Assembly: GCA_007130695.1 (NCBI GenBank)
Contig: SLRZ01000085.1
Span: forward strand, 1-34,349
Direction of reading: 5' to 3'
DNA from: Nitriliruptoraceae bacterium
GTDB taxonomy: Bacteria > Actinomycetota > Nitriliruptoria > Nitriliruptorales > Nitriliruptoraceae
Length of the DNA stretch: 34,349 bases
In this document: one piece after another, positions 15,003 to 24,439 of the stretch
How positions within the stretch are numbered: position 1 is the first letter of the stretch
How the letters are laid out: each line of letters starts with the position of its first letter
Translations under genes and position numbers: made by a program
The notes under the pieces: generated by a model
The model's input: only the letters and a program-made list of their open reading frames with translations
Told to the model about the DNA's origin: nothing
The model's database searches: none

Positions 15003-15971
15003 ATGAAGAGCACCACCTCCAACGCCCTGAGGCGACCACGCCTCACCCGACTGTTCGCGATGCTCGCCGCCCTCGCCCTGCTGCTCGCGGCCTGCGGGAA
15101 CGGCGACGACGCCGACGTGGACGTCGACGACACCGACGACGACGTCGAGGACGTCGACGACGCAGACGACGACGGCGAGGCCGCCGAGGGTGTGACCCTC
15201 GAGGAACTCCAGGAAGCCGGTGTCATCCGTGTCGGTATCGCCGACGAGGAGCCATACGGCTTCGTGGACGACGACGGCAACGTCACCGGCGAGGCCCCCG
15301 AGGTCGCCCGGGTCGTGCTCGCCGAACTCGGCATCGACGAGATCGACGCCCAGGTCGTGGCCTTCGAATCCCTGATCAGTGGCCTGCAGGCCGGTCAGTT
15401 CGACATGATCGCGGCCGGTATGTACATCAACGCCGAGCGTGCGGAGCAGATCCTGTTCTCCGACCCCGACTACTGCGTCGGTGAGGCCTTTGCCGTCGAA
15501 GAGGGCAACCCCCACAACCTGACCGACTTCGAGTCGGTCGTGGACAACCCCGACGTCACCATCGCGATCCTCTCCGGTGCCGTGGAGGAGGGGTACGCCG
15601 ACACCGCCGGTGTGCCGGACGAGCAGATCGAGTTCTTCTCCGACGTCAACGCGCAGTACGAGGCGCTCGAAGCCGGTCGCGTCGACGCGGTCACGGGCAC
15701 GTCGCTGACCATCATCACCCAGGTCGAGGACATGGACGGCTACGAGGCCACCGAGTCCTTCTTCCCCCTCGACGAGGACGGCGAGGAGGTGCTCGGCTGC
15801 GGTGGCTTCGGTTTCCGCAACGCCGACCAGGAACTGCGTGACGCCTTCAACGACGAGCTCAACCGACTGCAGGACGAGGGTGAGCTGCTGCCGATCATCG
15901 CCGACTTCGGCTTCGCCGAGGAGGACATCGAGCGGGCCCAGGACCTGACGGTCGAGGACCTCGCGCAGTAA
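15003..15971 (+). CDS. ehuB: Ectoine/hydroxyectoine ABC transporter, substrate-binding lipoprotein EhuB
   Basis: 322 residues. The signal peptide ends in the lipobox 'LLAAC' (Cys31), so the protein is a lipoprotein on the outer face of the membrane. Residues 35-59 are an almost pure Asp/Glu/Val linker. The family-3 solute-binding domain follows: 'GVIRVGIADEEPYGFVDDDG', 'ARVVLAELG', 'FESLISGLQAGQFDMIAAGM', 'INAERAEQILFSDPDY'. These agree with EhuB rather than with general amino-acid binders, and the ehuC-D-A genes behind it support the call. In the family the bound solutes are ectoine and hydroxyectoine, taken up as osmoprotectant or nutrient. The ATG at 15003 has a GAGGGAAG site upstream. A strong hairpin separates it from ehuC. 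An uptake system for a polar amino acid is the alternative. Confidence 0.85.
   Translation: MKSTTSNALRRPRLTRLFAMLAALALLLAACGNGDDADVDVDDTDDDVEDVDDADDDGEAAEGVTLEELQEAGVIRVGIADEEPYGFVDDDGNVTGEAPEVARVVLAELGIDEIDAQVVAFESLISGLQAGQFDMIAAGMYINAERAEQILFSDPDYCVGEAFAVEEGNPHNLTDFESVVDNPDVTIAILSGAVEEGYADTAGVPDEQIEFFSDVNAQYEALEAGRVDAVTGTSLTIITQVEDMDGYEATESFFPLDEDGEEVLGCGGFGFRNADQELRDAFNDELNRLQDEGELLPIIADFGFAEEDIERAQDLTVEDLAQ
15105..15179 (+). repeat. GAC-rich low-complexity stretch (acidic linker of EhuB)
   Basis: Codes for residues 35-59, of which 19 are Asp or Glu, placed right after the lipid-anchored Cys31. The DNA is a run of GAC, GTC and GAG codons and could slip during replication. Confidence 0.75.
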
Positions 15972-15989
15972 CCGGTCCGAAAAATCCCT

Positions 15990-16022
15990 GCCCCGACCGG
16001 CGGCATGGCCGCCGGTCGGGGC
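15990..16022 (+). terminator. Strong hairpin between ehuB and ehuC
   Basis: A perfect 15-bp stem: GCCCCGACCGGCGGC (15990-16004) with GCCGCCGGTCGGGGC (16008-16022), loop ATG. It starts 18 bases after the ehuB stop. No T-run. It may act as a partial terminator or an mRNA-stabilising end that raises EhuB over the membrane parts. Confidence 0.75.
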
Positions 16023-16023
16023 C

Positions 16024-16029
16024 TAGGGT
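16024..16029 (+). promoter_or_regulatory. Candidate internal -10 box before ehuC
   Basis: TAGGGT directly after the hairpin and 42 bases before the ehuC GTG at 16072. AGGAGG at 16063-16068 is the ehuC ribosome binding site, with a short 3-base spacing. Confidence 0.35.
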
Positions 16030-16071
16030 GATCTGCAGTGAGCACGACATCCGCGGGCGGACAGGAGGCGA

Positions 16072-16785
16072 GTGGACGCCCTGACACTGACCCCCGGTCA
16101 GTACGAACGGCTCCTCGAGGGCGCCGGTGTCACCCTGTCGATCCTGGGGTTCGCCTTCGCCCTGGGCATCGTGTTGTCGTTGCTCGTCGGGGTCGCGAGA
16201 CTCTCGAAGCGGACGTGGCTGCGGGCGACCTCCCTCGTGTTCGTCGAGTTCGCACGCGGTATCTCCTCGATCATCCTGCTGTTCATCATGGCCTACGCCA
16301 TCCCCATCCTGTTGGGGGTGGACCAGCGCAACCTCGTGGTCCTCGCGTCGATCGCTCTGGGCATCAACATGGGCGGTTACGGGGCCGAGATCATCCGCGG
16401 CGCGATCCTGTCGGTGCCCAAGGGGCAGACCGAGGCTTCGATCGCGCTGAACCTCAGTGACACCCAGCGGTTGCGCTTCGTGGTGCTGCCACAGGCCCTG
16501 CGGGTCATCCTGCCGCCGATGGGCAACCTCACGATCGAGATCCTGAAGGGCACGGCACTGGTGGCCCTCATCGGGTTGAACGACCTGCTCAACGTGGCCA
16601 ACCGCATGCGGCCGCGCACGGACACGGTCGTGTTGTTCTTCAACGTGCTGCTCATGTACTTCGTCCTGGCCCAGGTCGTCAACGGCCTCTACCGCTTGGC
16701 GGAACGGCGCGTCGAGCGCCGTTTCGAGACCCGGAGCCCGAAGCCCGACAACGCCGGGCTCGACCCGCTGGGGGTGGCCGAGTGA
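16072..16785 (+). CDS. ehuC: Ectoine/hydroxyectoine ABC transporter permease EhuC
   Basis: 237 residues, an inner-membrane permease of the polar amino-acid (HisM/GlnP) type. It begins 'LTPGQYERLLEGAGVTLSIL', then membrane helices including 'FAFALGIVLSLLVGVARLS', the typical 'FARGISSIILLFIMAYAIP' and 'GINMGGYGAEIIRGAILSVPKGQ'. The cytoplasmic EAA loop that contacts the ATPase is 'EASIALNLSDTQRLRFVVLPQ', a few bases apart from the consensus in wording only. The GTG at 16072 is chosen for the AGGAGG before it. A GTG at 16038 nearer the -10 is in another frame and gives nonsense. The end overlaps ehuD by four bases (GTGA), so the two are translationally coupled. It forms a heterodimer with EhuD. 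Confidence 0.85.
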   Translation: MDALTLTPGQYERLLEGAGVTLSILGFAFALGIVLSLLVGVARLSKRTWLRATSLVFVEFARGISSIILLFIMAYAIPILLGVDQRNLVVLASIALGINMGGYGAEIIRGAILSVPKGQTEASIALNLSDTQRLRFVVLPQALRVILPPMGNLTIEILKGTALVALIGLNDLLNVANRMRPRTDTVVLFFNVLLMYFVLAQVVNGLYRLAERRVERRFETRSPKPDNAGLDPLGVAE

Positions 16786-17627
16786 GTCAGACCACGACCC
16801 CCGATTCCGCCGCCGACGCGCCGGTGGACGCCCCGTACCGCTCGTGGTGGCAGCGGCCGAAGTTCGTGCTGGGCCTGCTGGGCGTCGCCGCTCTGCTCTA
16901 CGTGCTCTACCACCTCGGCACCCGCCGGATGCGGTTCACCGGGACCGACGTGCGTGGCGACCCCACGATGAACTTCGACCCGGCGTTCGCCTGGTCGCTG
17001 GTCCCCGACATGCTCAACGCGCTGACGGTCACGGCGCTGGGCACGGTGCTCGGCTTCTCCGTGGCCATCGTGCTCGGCCTGTTCCTGGCGCTGGGCCGAC
17101 GGTCGAAGAGACGGCTGTTGAGCTGGCCGTTCGCCGGCTTCATCGAGTTCGTGCGCAGCACCCCGCTGCTGGTGCAGCTGTTCTTCCTCTACTACGCGCT
17201 GCCCGACCTCAACGTCGTGCTCAGCCCACTGCAGACCCTGACCATCGGGCTGGGCGTCCACTACGCGACCTACTGCTCCGAGGCCTACCGCGCGGGGATC
17301 AACAGCGTCGACAAGGGCCAGTGGGAGGCGGCCACGGCCCTCAACCTCGGCACGGGCACGACCTGGGCGAAGGTCGTCATGCCGCAGGCCATCCCCAACG
17401 TCCTGCCGGCACTGGGCAACTTCCTCGTCGCCGCCTTCAAGGACGCGCCCCTGGGGTCGGCCGTGCAGGTCACCGGCGTGCTGTTCTTCGCCACCACCAC
17501 CGCCGGTCGCACGTTCCGCTCCGTCGAGCCGTTCCTGCTGATCGGTGCCGGCTTCCTGATGGTCAGCCTGCCCGCGGCATGGCTGGTCCGACGACTGGAG
17601 ACCAAAATTGGCTACGAACGCATCTGA
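16782..17627 (+). CDS. ehuD: Ectoine/hydroxyectoine ABC transporter permease EhuD
   Basis: 281 residues, second permease subunit. A hydrophilic N-terminus ('[20 protein letters not shown]') precedes a first helix '[19 protein letters not shown]'. A periplasmic stretch follows, then the permease core '[20 protein letters not shown]', '[20 protein letters not shown]' and '[19 protein letters not shown]'. The EAA loop is '[20 protein letters not shown]'. The longer N-terminus is usual for EhuD. It starts at a GTG inside the ehuC stop and its end overlaps ehuA by 20 bases, so ehuC, ehuD and ehuA are one tightly coupled unit. Confidence 0.85.
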   Translation: MSQTTTPDSAADAPVDAPYRSWWQRPKFVLGLLGVAALLYVLYHLGTRRMRFTGTDVRGDPTMNFDPAFAWSLVPDMLNALTVTALGTVLGFSVAIVLGLFLALGRRSKRRLLSWPFAGFIEFVRSTPLLVQLFFLYYALPDLNVVLSPLQTLTIGLGVHYATYCSEAYRAGINSVDKGQWEAATALNLGTGTTWAKVVMPQAIPNVLPALGNFLVAAFKDAPLGSAVQVTGVLFFATTTAGRTFRSVEPFLLIGAGFLMVSLPAAWLVRRLETKIGYERI

Positions 17628-18402
17628 GAACCACGCGGCCTCCGTCAGGATGCGCCAGGTCCACAAGGCCTTCGGCGACAACGTGGTGCTGCGCGACCTC
17701 GACCTCGACGTCGCCCCCGGCGAACGGGTGGTCATCATCGGTCCCAGTGGGTCCGGTAAGACCACGATCCTGCGGGTGATCATGACGCTGGAGCGACCGG
17801 ACTCGGGCACCATCGAGATCGGCGACGAGCACCTCTACCACGAGGACAAGGGCGGCGACCTCAAGCCGGCCAGCGAGAAGCACATCCGTGCGGTGCGCTC
17901 CAACATCGGGATGGTTTTCCAGCACTTCAACCTGTTCCCGCACATGAGTTCGCTCGAGAACATCATGCTGGCCCCGATGCGGGTGCACGGCAAGAGCCGC
18001 GATGAGGCCCGGGCACGCGGCATGGAACTGCTCGAACAGGTCGGCCTGTCCGCCCACGCCCACCACACCCCCGGGCAGCTGTCGGGCGGACAGAAACAGC
18101 GGGTGGCCATCGCCCGCTCCCTGGCCACCGAACCCGCGGTCATGCTCTTCGACGAGGTCACCTCCGCGTTGGACCCCGAACTGGTCGGTGAGGTCCTGAG
18201 CGTGTTGCGCGACATCGCCGAGGAGGGGAAGACCACCATGATGCTGGTGACCCACGAGATGGGCTTCGCCAAGGAGGTCGCCGACCGGGTGCTGATGTTC
18301 GACAAGGGGCAGGTGCTCGAGGAGGGCAAGCCCGCCGAACTGCTGCGCAACCCGCAGAAGGAACGCACCAAGGCCTTTCTGGGGGCGGTCGCGGAACACT
18401 GA
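17608..18402 (+). CDS. ehuA: Ectoine/hydroxyectoine ABC transporter ATPase EhuA
   Basis: 264 residues, the ATP-hydrolysing subunit on the inner face of the membrane. Motifs in order: Walker A 'GPSGSGKT', Q-loop '[14 protein letters not shown]', signature '[16 protein letters not shown]', Walker B '[16 protein letters not shown]', H-loop '[12 protein letters not shown]'. These are close to the polar amino-acid transporter ATPases. The TTG at 17608 is taken as start because GGAG lies at 17597-17600, seven bases before it; the next ATG at 17650 lacks a site. The start lies inside ehuD. The frame closes the operon; no strong terminator is evident before ettA, which has its own -10. Confidence 0.88.
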   Translation: MATNASENHAASVRMRQVHKAFGDNVVLRDLDLDVAPGERVVIIGPSGSGKTTILRVIMTLERPDSGTIEIGDEHLYHEDKGGDLKPASEKHIRAVRSNIGMVFQHFNLFPHMSSLENIMLAPMRVHGKSRDEARARGMELLEQVGLSAHAHHTPGQLSGGQKQRVAIARSLATEPAVMLFDEVTSALDPELVGEVLSVLRDIAEEGKTTMMLVTHEMGFAKEVADRVLMFDKGQVLEEGKPAELLRNPQKERTKAFLGAVAEH

Positions 18403-18488
18403 CGCCGCGGTCCCGACACCGGGGCAGCCGTGCGTCGCGCTCGAGGTGCTGGTCGTGCGCACCCCTGCTCGGCGTGCACGACCCCAGG

Positions 18489-18494
18489 TAGCCT
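18489..18494 (+). promoter_or_regulatory. -10 box for ettA
   Basis: TAGCCT, 45 bases before the ATG at 18540, inside the 137-base gap after ehuA. No clear -35. Confidence 0.4.
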
Positions 18495-18539
18495 CGCGGG
18501 CCGGATCCCCACCTGCCCGCGACCTCCTGGAGCGCCCCG

Positions 18540-20255
<1,716 letters not shown>

Positions 20256-20305
20256 CGACGAAGTGGCCCGCGGACGACGTCCGCGAGGCCGACCGGAGGA
20301 CCACC

Positions 20306-20665
20306 ATGGCCGAGGAGCGCCAGCCCGCGACCACCGCGACGGACGCCACCGTGCTCGCCGAGGACCTCGCGGTGTTCGCCAGCGCCCGCCTCATCGACAC
20401 CGGCGCACGGGTGGGGGCGGTGTCGTTCGCTCCCGACGACCGTGGCCGGGGTCTGGGTGACGGCCGCACCGTCAGCGGCTGGAGCGTGTTCGTCGGCGAT
20501 GAGACCGACGAGGAACTCGAGGACCCCGAACGCATCCGGATGCCCACCCTGGCCCGGGTGCTCGAACGCGACCCCGGGCTGGCGGACCTCACCGACGCCC
20601 ACGACGCCACGGCCGGGTTCTGGGTGCGCCAGGCCGACGGCAGTTGGCGTCGCGTGACCGGGTAG
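20306..20665 (+). CDS. DUF2185 (Imm33-like) protein
   Basis: 119 residues, ATG at 20306 with GGAGG at 20295-20299. The core matches the DUF2185/Imm33 pattern: 'GAVSFAPDD', then 'SGWSVFVGDETDEELEDPER' with the conserved S-G-W and G-D-E-T-D-E-x-L, 'TLARVLERDPGLADL', and a final 'GFWVRQADGSWRRV' strand. The family is listed among polymorphic-toxin immunity proteins, but many members stand alone in genomes. No toxin gene is visible here, so a housekeeping role is as likely. It lies 50 bases after ettA on the same strand and may be read through from it. The stop is only seven bases from the end of fdhD on the other strand, leaving no room for a classical terminator. Confidence 0.7.
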   Translation: MAEERQPATTATDATVLAEDLAVFASARLIDTGARVGAVSFAPDDRGRGLGDGRTVSGWSVFVGDETDEELEDPERIRMPTLARVLERDPGLADLTDAHDATAGFWVRQADGSWRRVTG

Positions 20666-20672
20666 GGCCGGG

Positions 20673-21521
20673 TCAGCCGGGCAGTTCGATCCGCTCCGGC
20701 CGGGTGTAGACGGTGCCTTCACCGTCGCGCAGGAACCCGACCAGCGTCACACCGAGCTCCGCGGCCGTGCGCACGGCGAGGTCCGAGGCGGCGCCGACGG
20801 CCGCGACGACCGGCAGGCCGGCCAGCGCCGCCTTCTGCACCAGTTCGAACCCGATGCGGCCGGACAGCACCAGCACCCGGTCGGCCAGGGGGAGCGATCC
20901 GGCCAGCAGGTGGAAGCCCACCACCGCGTCGAGGGCGTTGTGGCGACCGACGTCCTCGCGCACCACCTCGAGGTCGCCGCCCGCTGTCGCGGTCGCCGCG
21001 GCGTGCAGCCCACCCGTGGCCGCGAAGACCGTCTGACGTTCGCGCAGCCGCGCGGTGAGGTCCGCCAGCCACGACCAGGCCACCACCGGGCCGTCGGGCA
21101 ACGGCGCGCAGCGGACCACCACGTCGTCGATGGAGGCCTTGCCGCAGACCCCGCAGGCCGCCGTGGCCGCGGTCCGGCGCGCGGCGAGGGCGTCGAGGTC
21201 GATGGGGCGATCCAGGTGGACCGTGACCGCGTCGTCGGGTCGGGCGACCTCGAACGGATCGCCGAGGCGGACCTCGACGACGTCCGCCGGCGTCAACAGC
21301 CCCTCGGCGTGGAGGAAGCCGACCGCCAACTCGGCCTCGTGACCGGGGGTGCGCAGGGTGACGGCGACGTCGACCGGCTGCTGGTCGGGCCCGGCCGCGC
21401 GGATCTGCAGCGGCTCCTCCCCGGCGAGCACGTCGTCGGCGTACCGGCCTGCCCCGGCACGGACGCGCAGTACCCGGTGGGGCGCGGTCGGTGGCGCAGC
21501 GGGCGGGGTGGGGGAACTCAT
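20673..21521 (-). CDS. fdhD: FdhD sulfur carrier for formate dehydrogenase
   Basis: 282 residues. FdhD passes sulfur from a cysteine desulfurase to the molybdenum cofactor of formate dehydrogenase. Seen: 'DVLAGEEPLQIRAAG', 'VTLRTPGHEAELAVGFLHAEGLL', the Cys pair 'AACGVCGKAS' (Cys123, Cys126), 'FAATGGLHAAA', 'VREDVGRHNALDAVVG', 'LSGRIGFELVQKAALAGLPVVAAVGAAS'. The Pro/Ala-rich first 15 residues are usual in actinobacteria. The ATG at 21521 has GGGAGG seven bases upstream. It overlaps the mobA stop by four bases (ATGA), so mobA-fdhD is one coupled operon. No formate dehydrogenase gene is in the window. The open frame running far upstream of this start is a shadow. Confidence 0.93.
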   Translation of the reverse strand: MSSPTPPAAPPTAPHRVLRVRAGAGRYADDVLAGEEPLQIRAAGPDQQPVDVAVTLRTPGHEAELAVGFLHAEGLLTPADVVEVRLGDPFEVARPDDAVTVHLDRPIDLDALAARRTAATAACGVCGKASIDDVVVRCAPLPDGPVVAWSWLADLTARLRERQTVFAATGGLHAAATATAGGDLEVVREDVGRHNALDAVVGFHLLAGSLPLADRVLVLSGRIGFELVQKAALAGLPVVAAVGAASDLAVRTAAELGVTLVGFLRDGEGTVYTRPERIELPG

Positions 21522-22117
21522 CGTCTGGCCTCCCAGGCGGCGACGTCCGCGGGCGTGTCGAGGTCGACGGCCGTGGCGCCCGAGGGGTCGAGACCGTGCC
21601 AGTCGGCCGGCTCGAGCACGGCGAACTCCAGGTGATCGAGCAGTGCCCGCGCCCGCCGCTCCCCGGTGTCGAGGAGGTCGCCCGTGATCGTGTGCACCCG
21701 GCGGCGGTAGGCGGCCACCAGCGGCTGCGGCCCGCGCTCGGTGCCCAGCGCGACGCCGTCCAGGGCCTCGTCGACCGAGAGGCGGCGCAGGAGCTCCCGG
21801 AGCACCCGGGGACCGGCCCCGGGATGGTCCCCGGCGAGTACCAGCACGAGGTCGTGGCGGGCGTCGGCCAGCCCGGCCTCGAGCCCCGCCAGCGGACCCG
21901 CGTCCGCACGTCGGTCGAGCACCGTGCGGGCGCCGTGGGTGTCGGCAAGTGGCCGGGTGGCACCGGTGACGACGGCGACGTCTGCGCAGACGGCCGCCAC
22001 GGCCTCCACCGCCAGTGCCAGCAGTGGACGCCGACCCACCTCGACGGCGCGCTTGTCGCGACCCATGCGCCGACCCGCGCCGCCGGCGAGCACGATCCCC
22101 GAGGCGGTGGTGGTCAT
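21518..22117 (-). CDS. mobA: Molybdenum cofactor guanylyltransferase MobA
   Basis: 199 residues. MobA links GMP to molybdopterin to make the dinucleotide cofactor used by formate dehydrogenase-type enzymes. The N-terminal nucleotide-binding motif 'IVLAGGAGRRMGRDKRAVEV' is complete. The metal-binding Asp is in 'LVLAGDHPGAGP', and the central 'DAGPLAGLEAGLADARHD' and C-terminal 'AVDLDTPADVAAWE' are typical. The ATG at 22117 follows a GAAGGG site. It is first in the mobA-fdhD operon and diverges from a DUF6457 gene, a common neighbour of mobA in Actinobacteria. A palindrome lies in the shared upstream region. Confidence 0.9.
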   Translation of the reverse strand: MTTTASGIVLAGGAGRRMGRDKRAVEVGRRPLLALAVEAVAAVCADVAVVTGATRPLADTHGARTVLDRRADAGPLAGLEAGLADARHDLVLVLAGDHPGAGPRVLRELLRRLSVDEALDGVALGTERGPQPLVAAYRRRVHTITGDLLDTGERRARALLDHLEFAVLEPADWHGLDPSGATAVDLDTPADVAAWEARR

Positions 22118-22150
22118 GCCGAGCCCTTCGTCGGGCGCATCGTCCTCGAT

Positions 22151-22169
22151 GTTGCCGCGCTCTGGCAAC
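22151..22169. promoter_or_regulatory. Palindrome between divergent mobA and DUF6457 genes
   Basis: GTTGCC (22151-22156) and GGCAAC (22164-22169) are perfect 6-base arms 7 bases apart, within the 121-base divergent region. An operator is possible; nothing else supports it. Confidence 0.3.
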
Positions 22170-22238
22170 CTTGCCGTCCGGACCCGCCGACCCGCCCGGC
22201 CCCGCCCCCCGTCGGCGCACCGCACCAGGAGGGACCCG

Positions 22239-22484
22239 ATGACGCCCGAGGACTGGTTCGAACTGCTGCGCACGCAGCTGCCCGCCACCGCGGCCACCCC
22301 CGGCGACGAGGAGGTCGATGCGCTGCTCGACCTCGCCCGCGTGGCCGCCCACACCAGCGAGCGGTGGAGCGCTCCCGTCTCGACGTTCGTCGTCGGCGTC
22401 GCGCTGGCCGACCTCGACCCGGGGGAGCGGACGCAGCGCATCCGTGCCCTCGCCGACCACCTCGAGGCCCTGGCGAACGGTTGA
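22239..22484 (+). CDS. DUF6457 small protein
   Basis: 81 residues, ATG at 22239 with a perfect AGGAGG at 22227-22232, which decides the start; the longer open frame upstream is a shadow of mobA. The all-helical sequence 'DWFELLRTQLPATAATPGDE', 'LLDLARVAAHTSERWSAPVS' and 'FVVGVALADLDPGERTQRIR' matches the small actinobacterial DUF6457 proteins that are fused or adjacent to MobA. The conserved 'LLDLARxxAH' and 'APVSTF' pieces are present. Function unknown; a helper in cofactor synthesis is suggested only by neighbourhood. Here it is divergent from mobA rather than co-directional. Confidence 0.78.
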   Translation: MTPEDWFELLRTQLPATAATPGDEEVDALLDLARVAAHTSERWSAPVSTFVVGVALADLDPGERTQRIRALADHLEALANG

Positions 22485-22498
22485 GCAGCCGGGGACCC

Positions 22499-22504
22499 TA
22501 CGCT
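22499..22504 (+). promoter_or_regulatory. -10 box giving a leaderless S9 peptidase message
   Basis: TACGCT followed by only seven bases (TGCACAC) before the ATG at 22512. That is the spacing at which transcription starts, so the ATG would be the first codon of the transcript. No ribosome binding site is present. Confidence 0.55.
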
Positions 22505-22511
22505 TGCACAC

Positions 22512-24401
22512 ATGACTGATCACCCCGCCCCGGACATCCGGAACTACCTCGAGATCCGTACCGCGAGCCCGTCGAGTTGGGCGCCGGACGGGTCCGCCCT
22601 GCTGGTCTCCTCGGACCTGCCGGGGACCGCCCAGGTCCACCGTCTGGACCTCGACGGGCGCGAGCTGCCGGTCGCCGCGGAGGACCTCGTCGCGCTGACC
22701 GACTTCCGCGAACCCGTCGGTGCGGGCTACCTGCCCACCGACCCGCACGGCGGCGACGGCCACCGGCTGCTGGTGGCGACCGACCGCGGGGGCAACGAGC
22801 GCTACCAGCTGTTCACCATGCCGGCCGCCGTCGACACCCCGCTGACCGGGCCCGGCGAGCTCACCGGGCTGGTGGTCGACGACGACCACATCCACCGCCC
22901 CGGTGGGGTCTCCCGCGACGGTCGACGGCTGGCCTACGCGACCAACCGTGGTGACGGGGTCGACTTCGACGTCTGGGTCCGGGAGCTGGCCGGCGGCGAG
23001 GAACGCGCCGTATGGGCTCCGGGCGGCTGGACCTCCGGGGGTGGGTTCTCGCCCGACGGCCGCTGGCTGGCGGTCAGCGAACTCACCACCCGGGCCGGCG
23101 ACAACCGGGTGCACCTGATCGACCTCGAGCGGCTCGGGGACGAGCCGGCCGACCACGATTCGCCGGCCGTCGTGGAACTCGCGCCGCACGAGGACGCCGC
23201 CAGCGTCGGCACGCCCTCGTGGCTGCCGGACGGCTCGGCGTTCTTCTTCGCCACCGACGTGGGCCGCGAGTTCGTCGGGATCGCCCGCGGGACCCCCGAC
23301 GGCGCGTGGGAGTACGTGGTCGAGCCGGGCTGGGACAGTGGCTGCGGCATCGACTGGCACGGTCGGCACCTGCTCGTGGCCACCAACGACGACGGACGCA
23401 GCCGCGCGGAGTTGCGCGACCCCCACACCCTGGAGGTCACCGCCCGGGTCCCGCTGCCCGAGGACGGGGTGGCCGGTGGCTGGACGTTCTCCAAGGACGG
23501 GCGCTACCTGGCGTTCGTGTTCACCTCGTCACGCCACCCCGGCGACGCCTGGCGCTACGACACGGAGACGGGCGCCCTCGACCGGCTCACCCGGAGCCCG
23601 TGCGACGTCGACCCCGCCACCTTCGTCGCCCCCGACCTCGTCCGTTATCCGTCCTTCGACGGCCTCGAGGTCCCCGCCTTCGTCTTCCGGCCGACCGAAG
23701 GGGCGGGGCCGCACCCGGTGGTGGTGGTCATCCACGGAGGTCCCGAGAGCCAGTGGCGTCCATCGTTCTCCCCGCTGACCCAGTACCTGGTGCGGCAGGG
23801 GTTCGCCGTCGTCGCCCCCAACGTGCGGGGCTCGACCGGCTACGGGCGTTCGTACCAGCACCTCGACGACGTCGGGCTGCGGCTCGACTCGGTCCGTGAC
23901 CTCGAGGGGTTGCACGACTGGATCGCGGCGCAGGACGACCTCGACGAGTCGCGGGCGGCCCTCTACGGCGGGTCGTACGGCGGGTACATGGTGTTGATGG
24001 GGCTGACCCACCAGCCGGAGCGTTGGGCCGCCGGCGTCGACATCGTCGGGATGTCGGACCTGGTGACGTTCCTCGAGAACACCGCCGTGTGGCGTCGCGC
24101 GTTCCGGGAGCGGGAGTACGGCTCACTCGAGCACGACCGCGAGCTGCTGGAGCGGCTCTCCCCGATCACCCACGTGGACGCGCTGCGGGCGCCGCTGTTC
24201 ATCGTCCACGGGGCCAACGACCCCCGGGTCCCGCTCGGGGAGGCGGAGCAGCTGCACGCCATCCTCGAGGAACGCGATGTGCGGGTCGAGCTGCTGGTCT
24301 ACGAGGACGAGGGCCACGGCCTGGCGAAGCTGCCCAACCGCATCGACGCCTACCCGCGGATGACCGCGTTCCTCCAGGAGGTGCTCGGCCAGTCACGGTA
24401 G
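22512..24401 (+). CDS. S9-family serine peptidase (prolyl oligopeptidase / acylaminoacyl peptidase type)
   Basis: 629 residues. The N-terminal 380 or so form a beta-propeller with repeated 'SPDGRWLAVSEL'-like blades ('SWAPDGSALLVSS', 'GVSRDGRRLAYATN', 'GFSPDGRWLAV', 'TFSKDGRYLAFVF'). The C-terminal alpha/beta hydrolase has 'VVVIHGGPESQWRPSF', 'VAPNVRGSTGYGRSYQH', Ser488 in 'YGGSYGGYM', Asp570 in 'HGANDPRVP' and His602 in 'DEGHGLAKL'. All are typical of S9C enzymes, which cut short peptides or remove acylated N-terminal residues inside the cell. No signal peptide. The ATG at 22512 lacks a ribosome binding site but sits seven bases after a -10 box. Convergent with the UppP-like gene. Confidence 0.92.
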   Translation: MTDHPAPDIRNYLEIRTASPSSWAPDGSALLVSSDLPGTAQVHRLDLDGRELPVAAEDLVALTDFREPVGAGYLPTDPHGGDGHRLLVATDRGGNERYQLFTMPAAVDTPLTGPGELTGLVVDDDHIHRPGGVSRDGRRLAYATNRGDGVDFDVWVRELAGGEERAVWAPGGWTSGGGFSPDGRWLAVSELTTRAGDNRVHLIDLERLGDEPADHDSPAVVELAPHEDAASVGTPSWLPDGSAFFFATDVGREFVGIARGTPDGAWEYVVEPGWDSGCGIDWHGRHLLVATNDDGRSRAELRDPHTLEVTARVPLPEDGVAGGWTFSKDGRYLAFVFTSSRHPGDAWRYDTETGALDRLTRSPCDVDPATFVAPDLVRYPSFDGLEVPAFVFRPTEGAGPHPVVVVIHGGPESQWRPSFSPLTQYLVRQGFAVVAPNVRGSTGYGRSYQHLDDVGLRLDSVRDLEGLHDWIAAQDDLDESRAALYGGSYGGYMVLMGLTHQPERWAAGVDIVGMSDLVTFLENTAVWRRAFREREYGSLEHDRELLERLSPITHVDALRAPLFIVHGANDPRVPLGEAEQLHAILEERDVRVELLVYEDEGHGLAKLPNRIDAYPRMTAFLQEVLGQSR

Positions 24402-24439
24402 GGCCGGCCGGCGCCCCTCGCCCCGCCCCGGGGAGGCGA

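Noticed and set aside
16038-16460. GTG at 16038, placed like a leaderless start eight bases after TAGGGT
   Set aside because: It opens a frame different from ehuC, and its product is an Arg/Gly/Pro-rich shadow; ehuC has its own AGGAGG and GTG at 16072.
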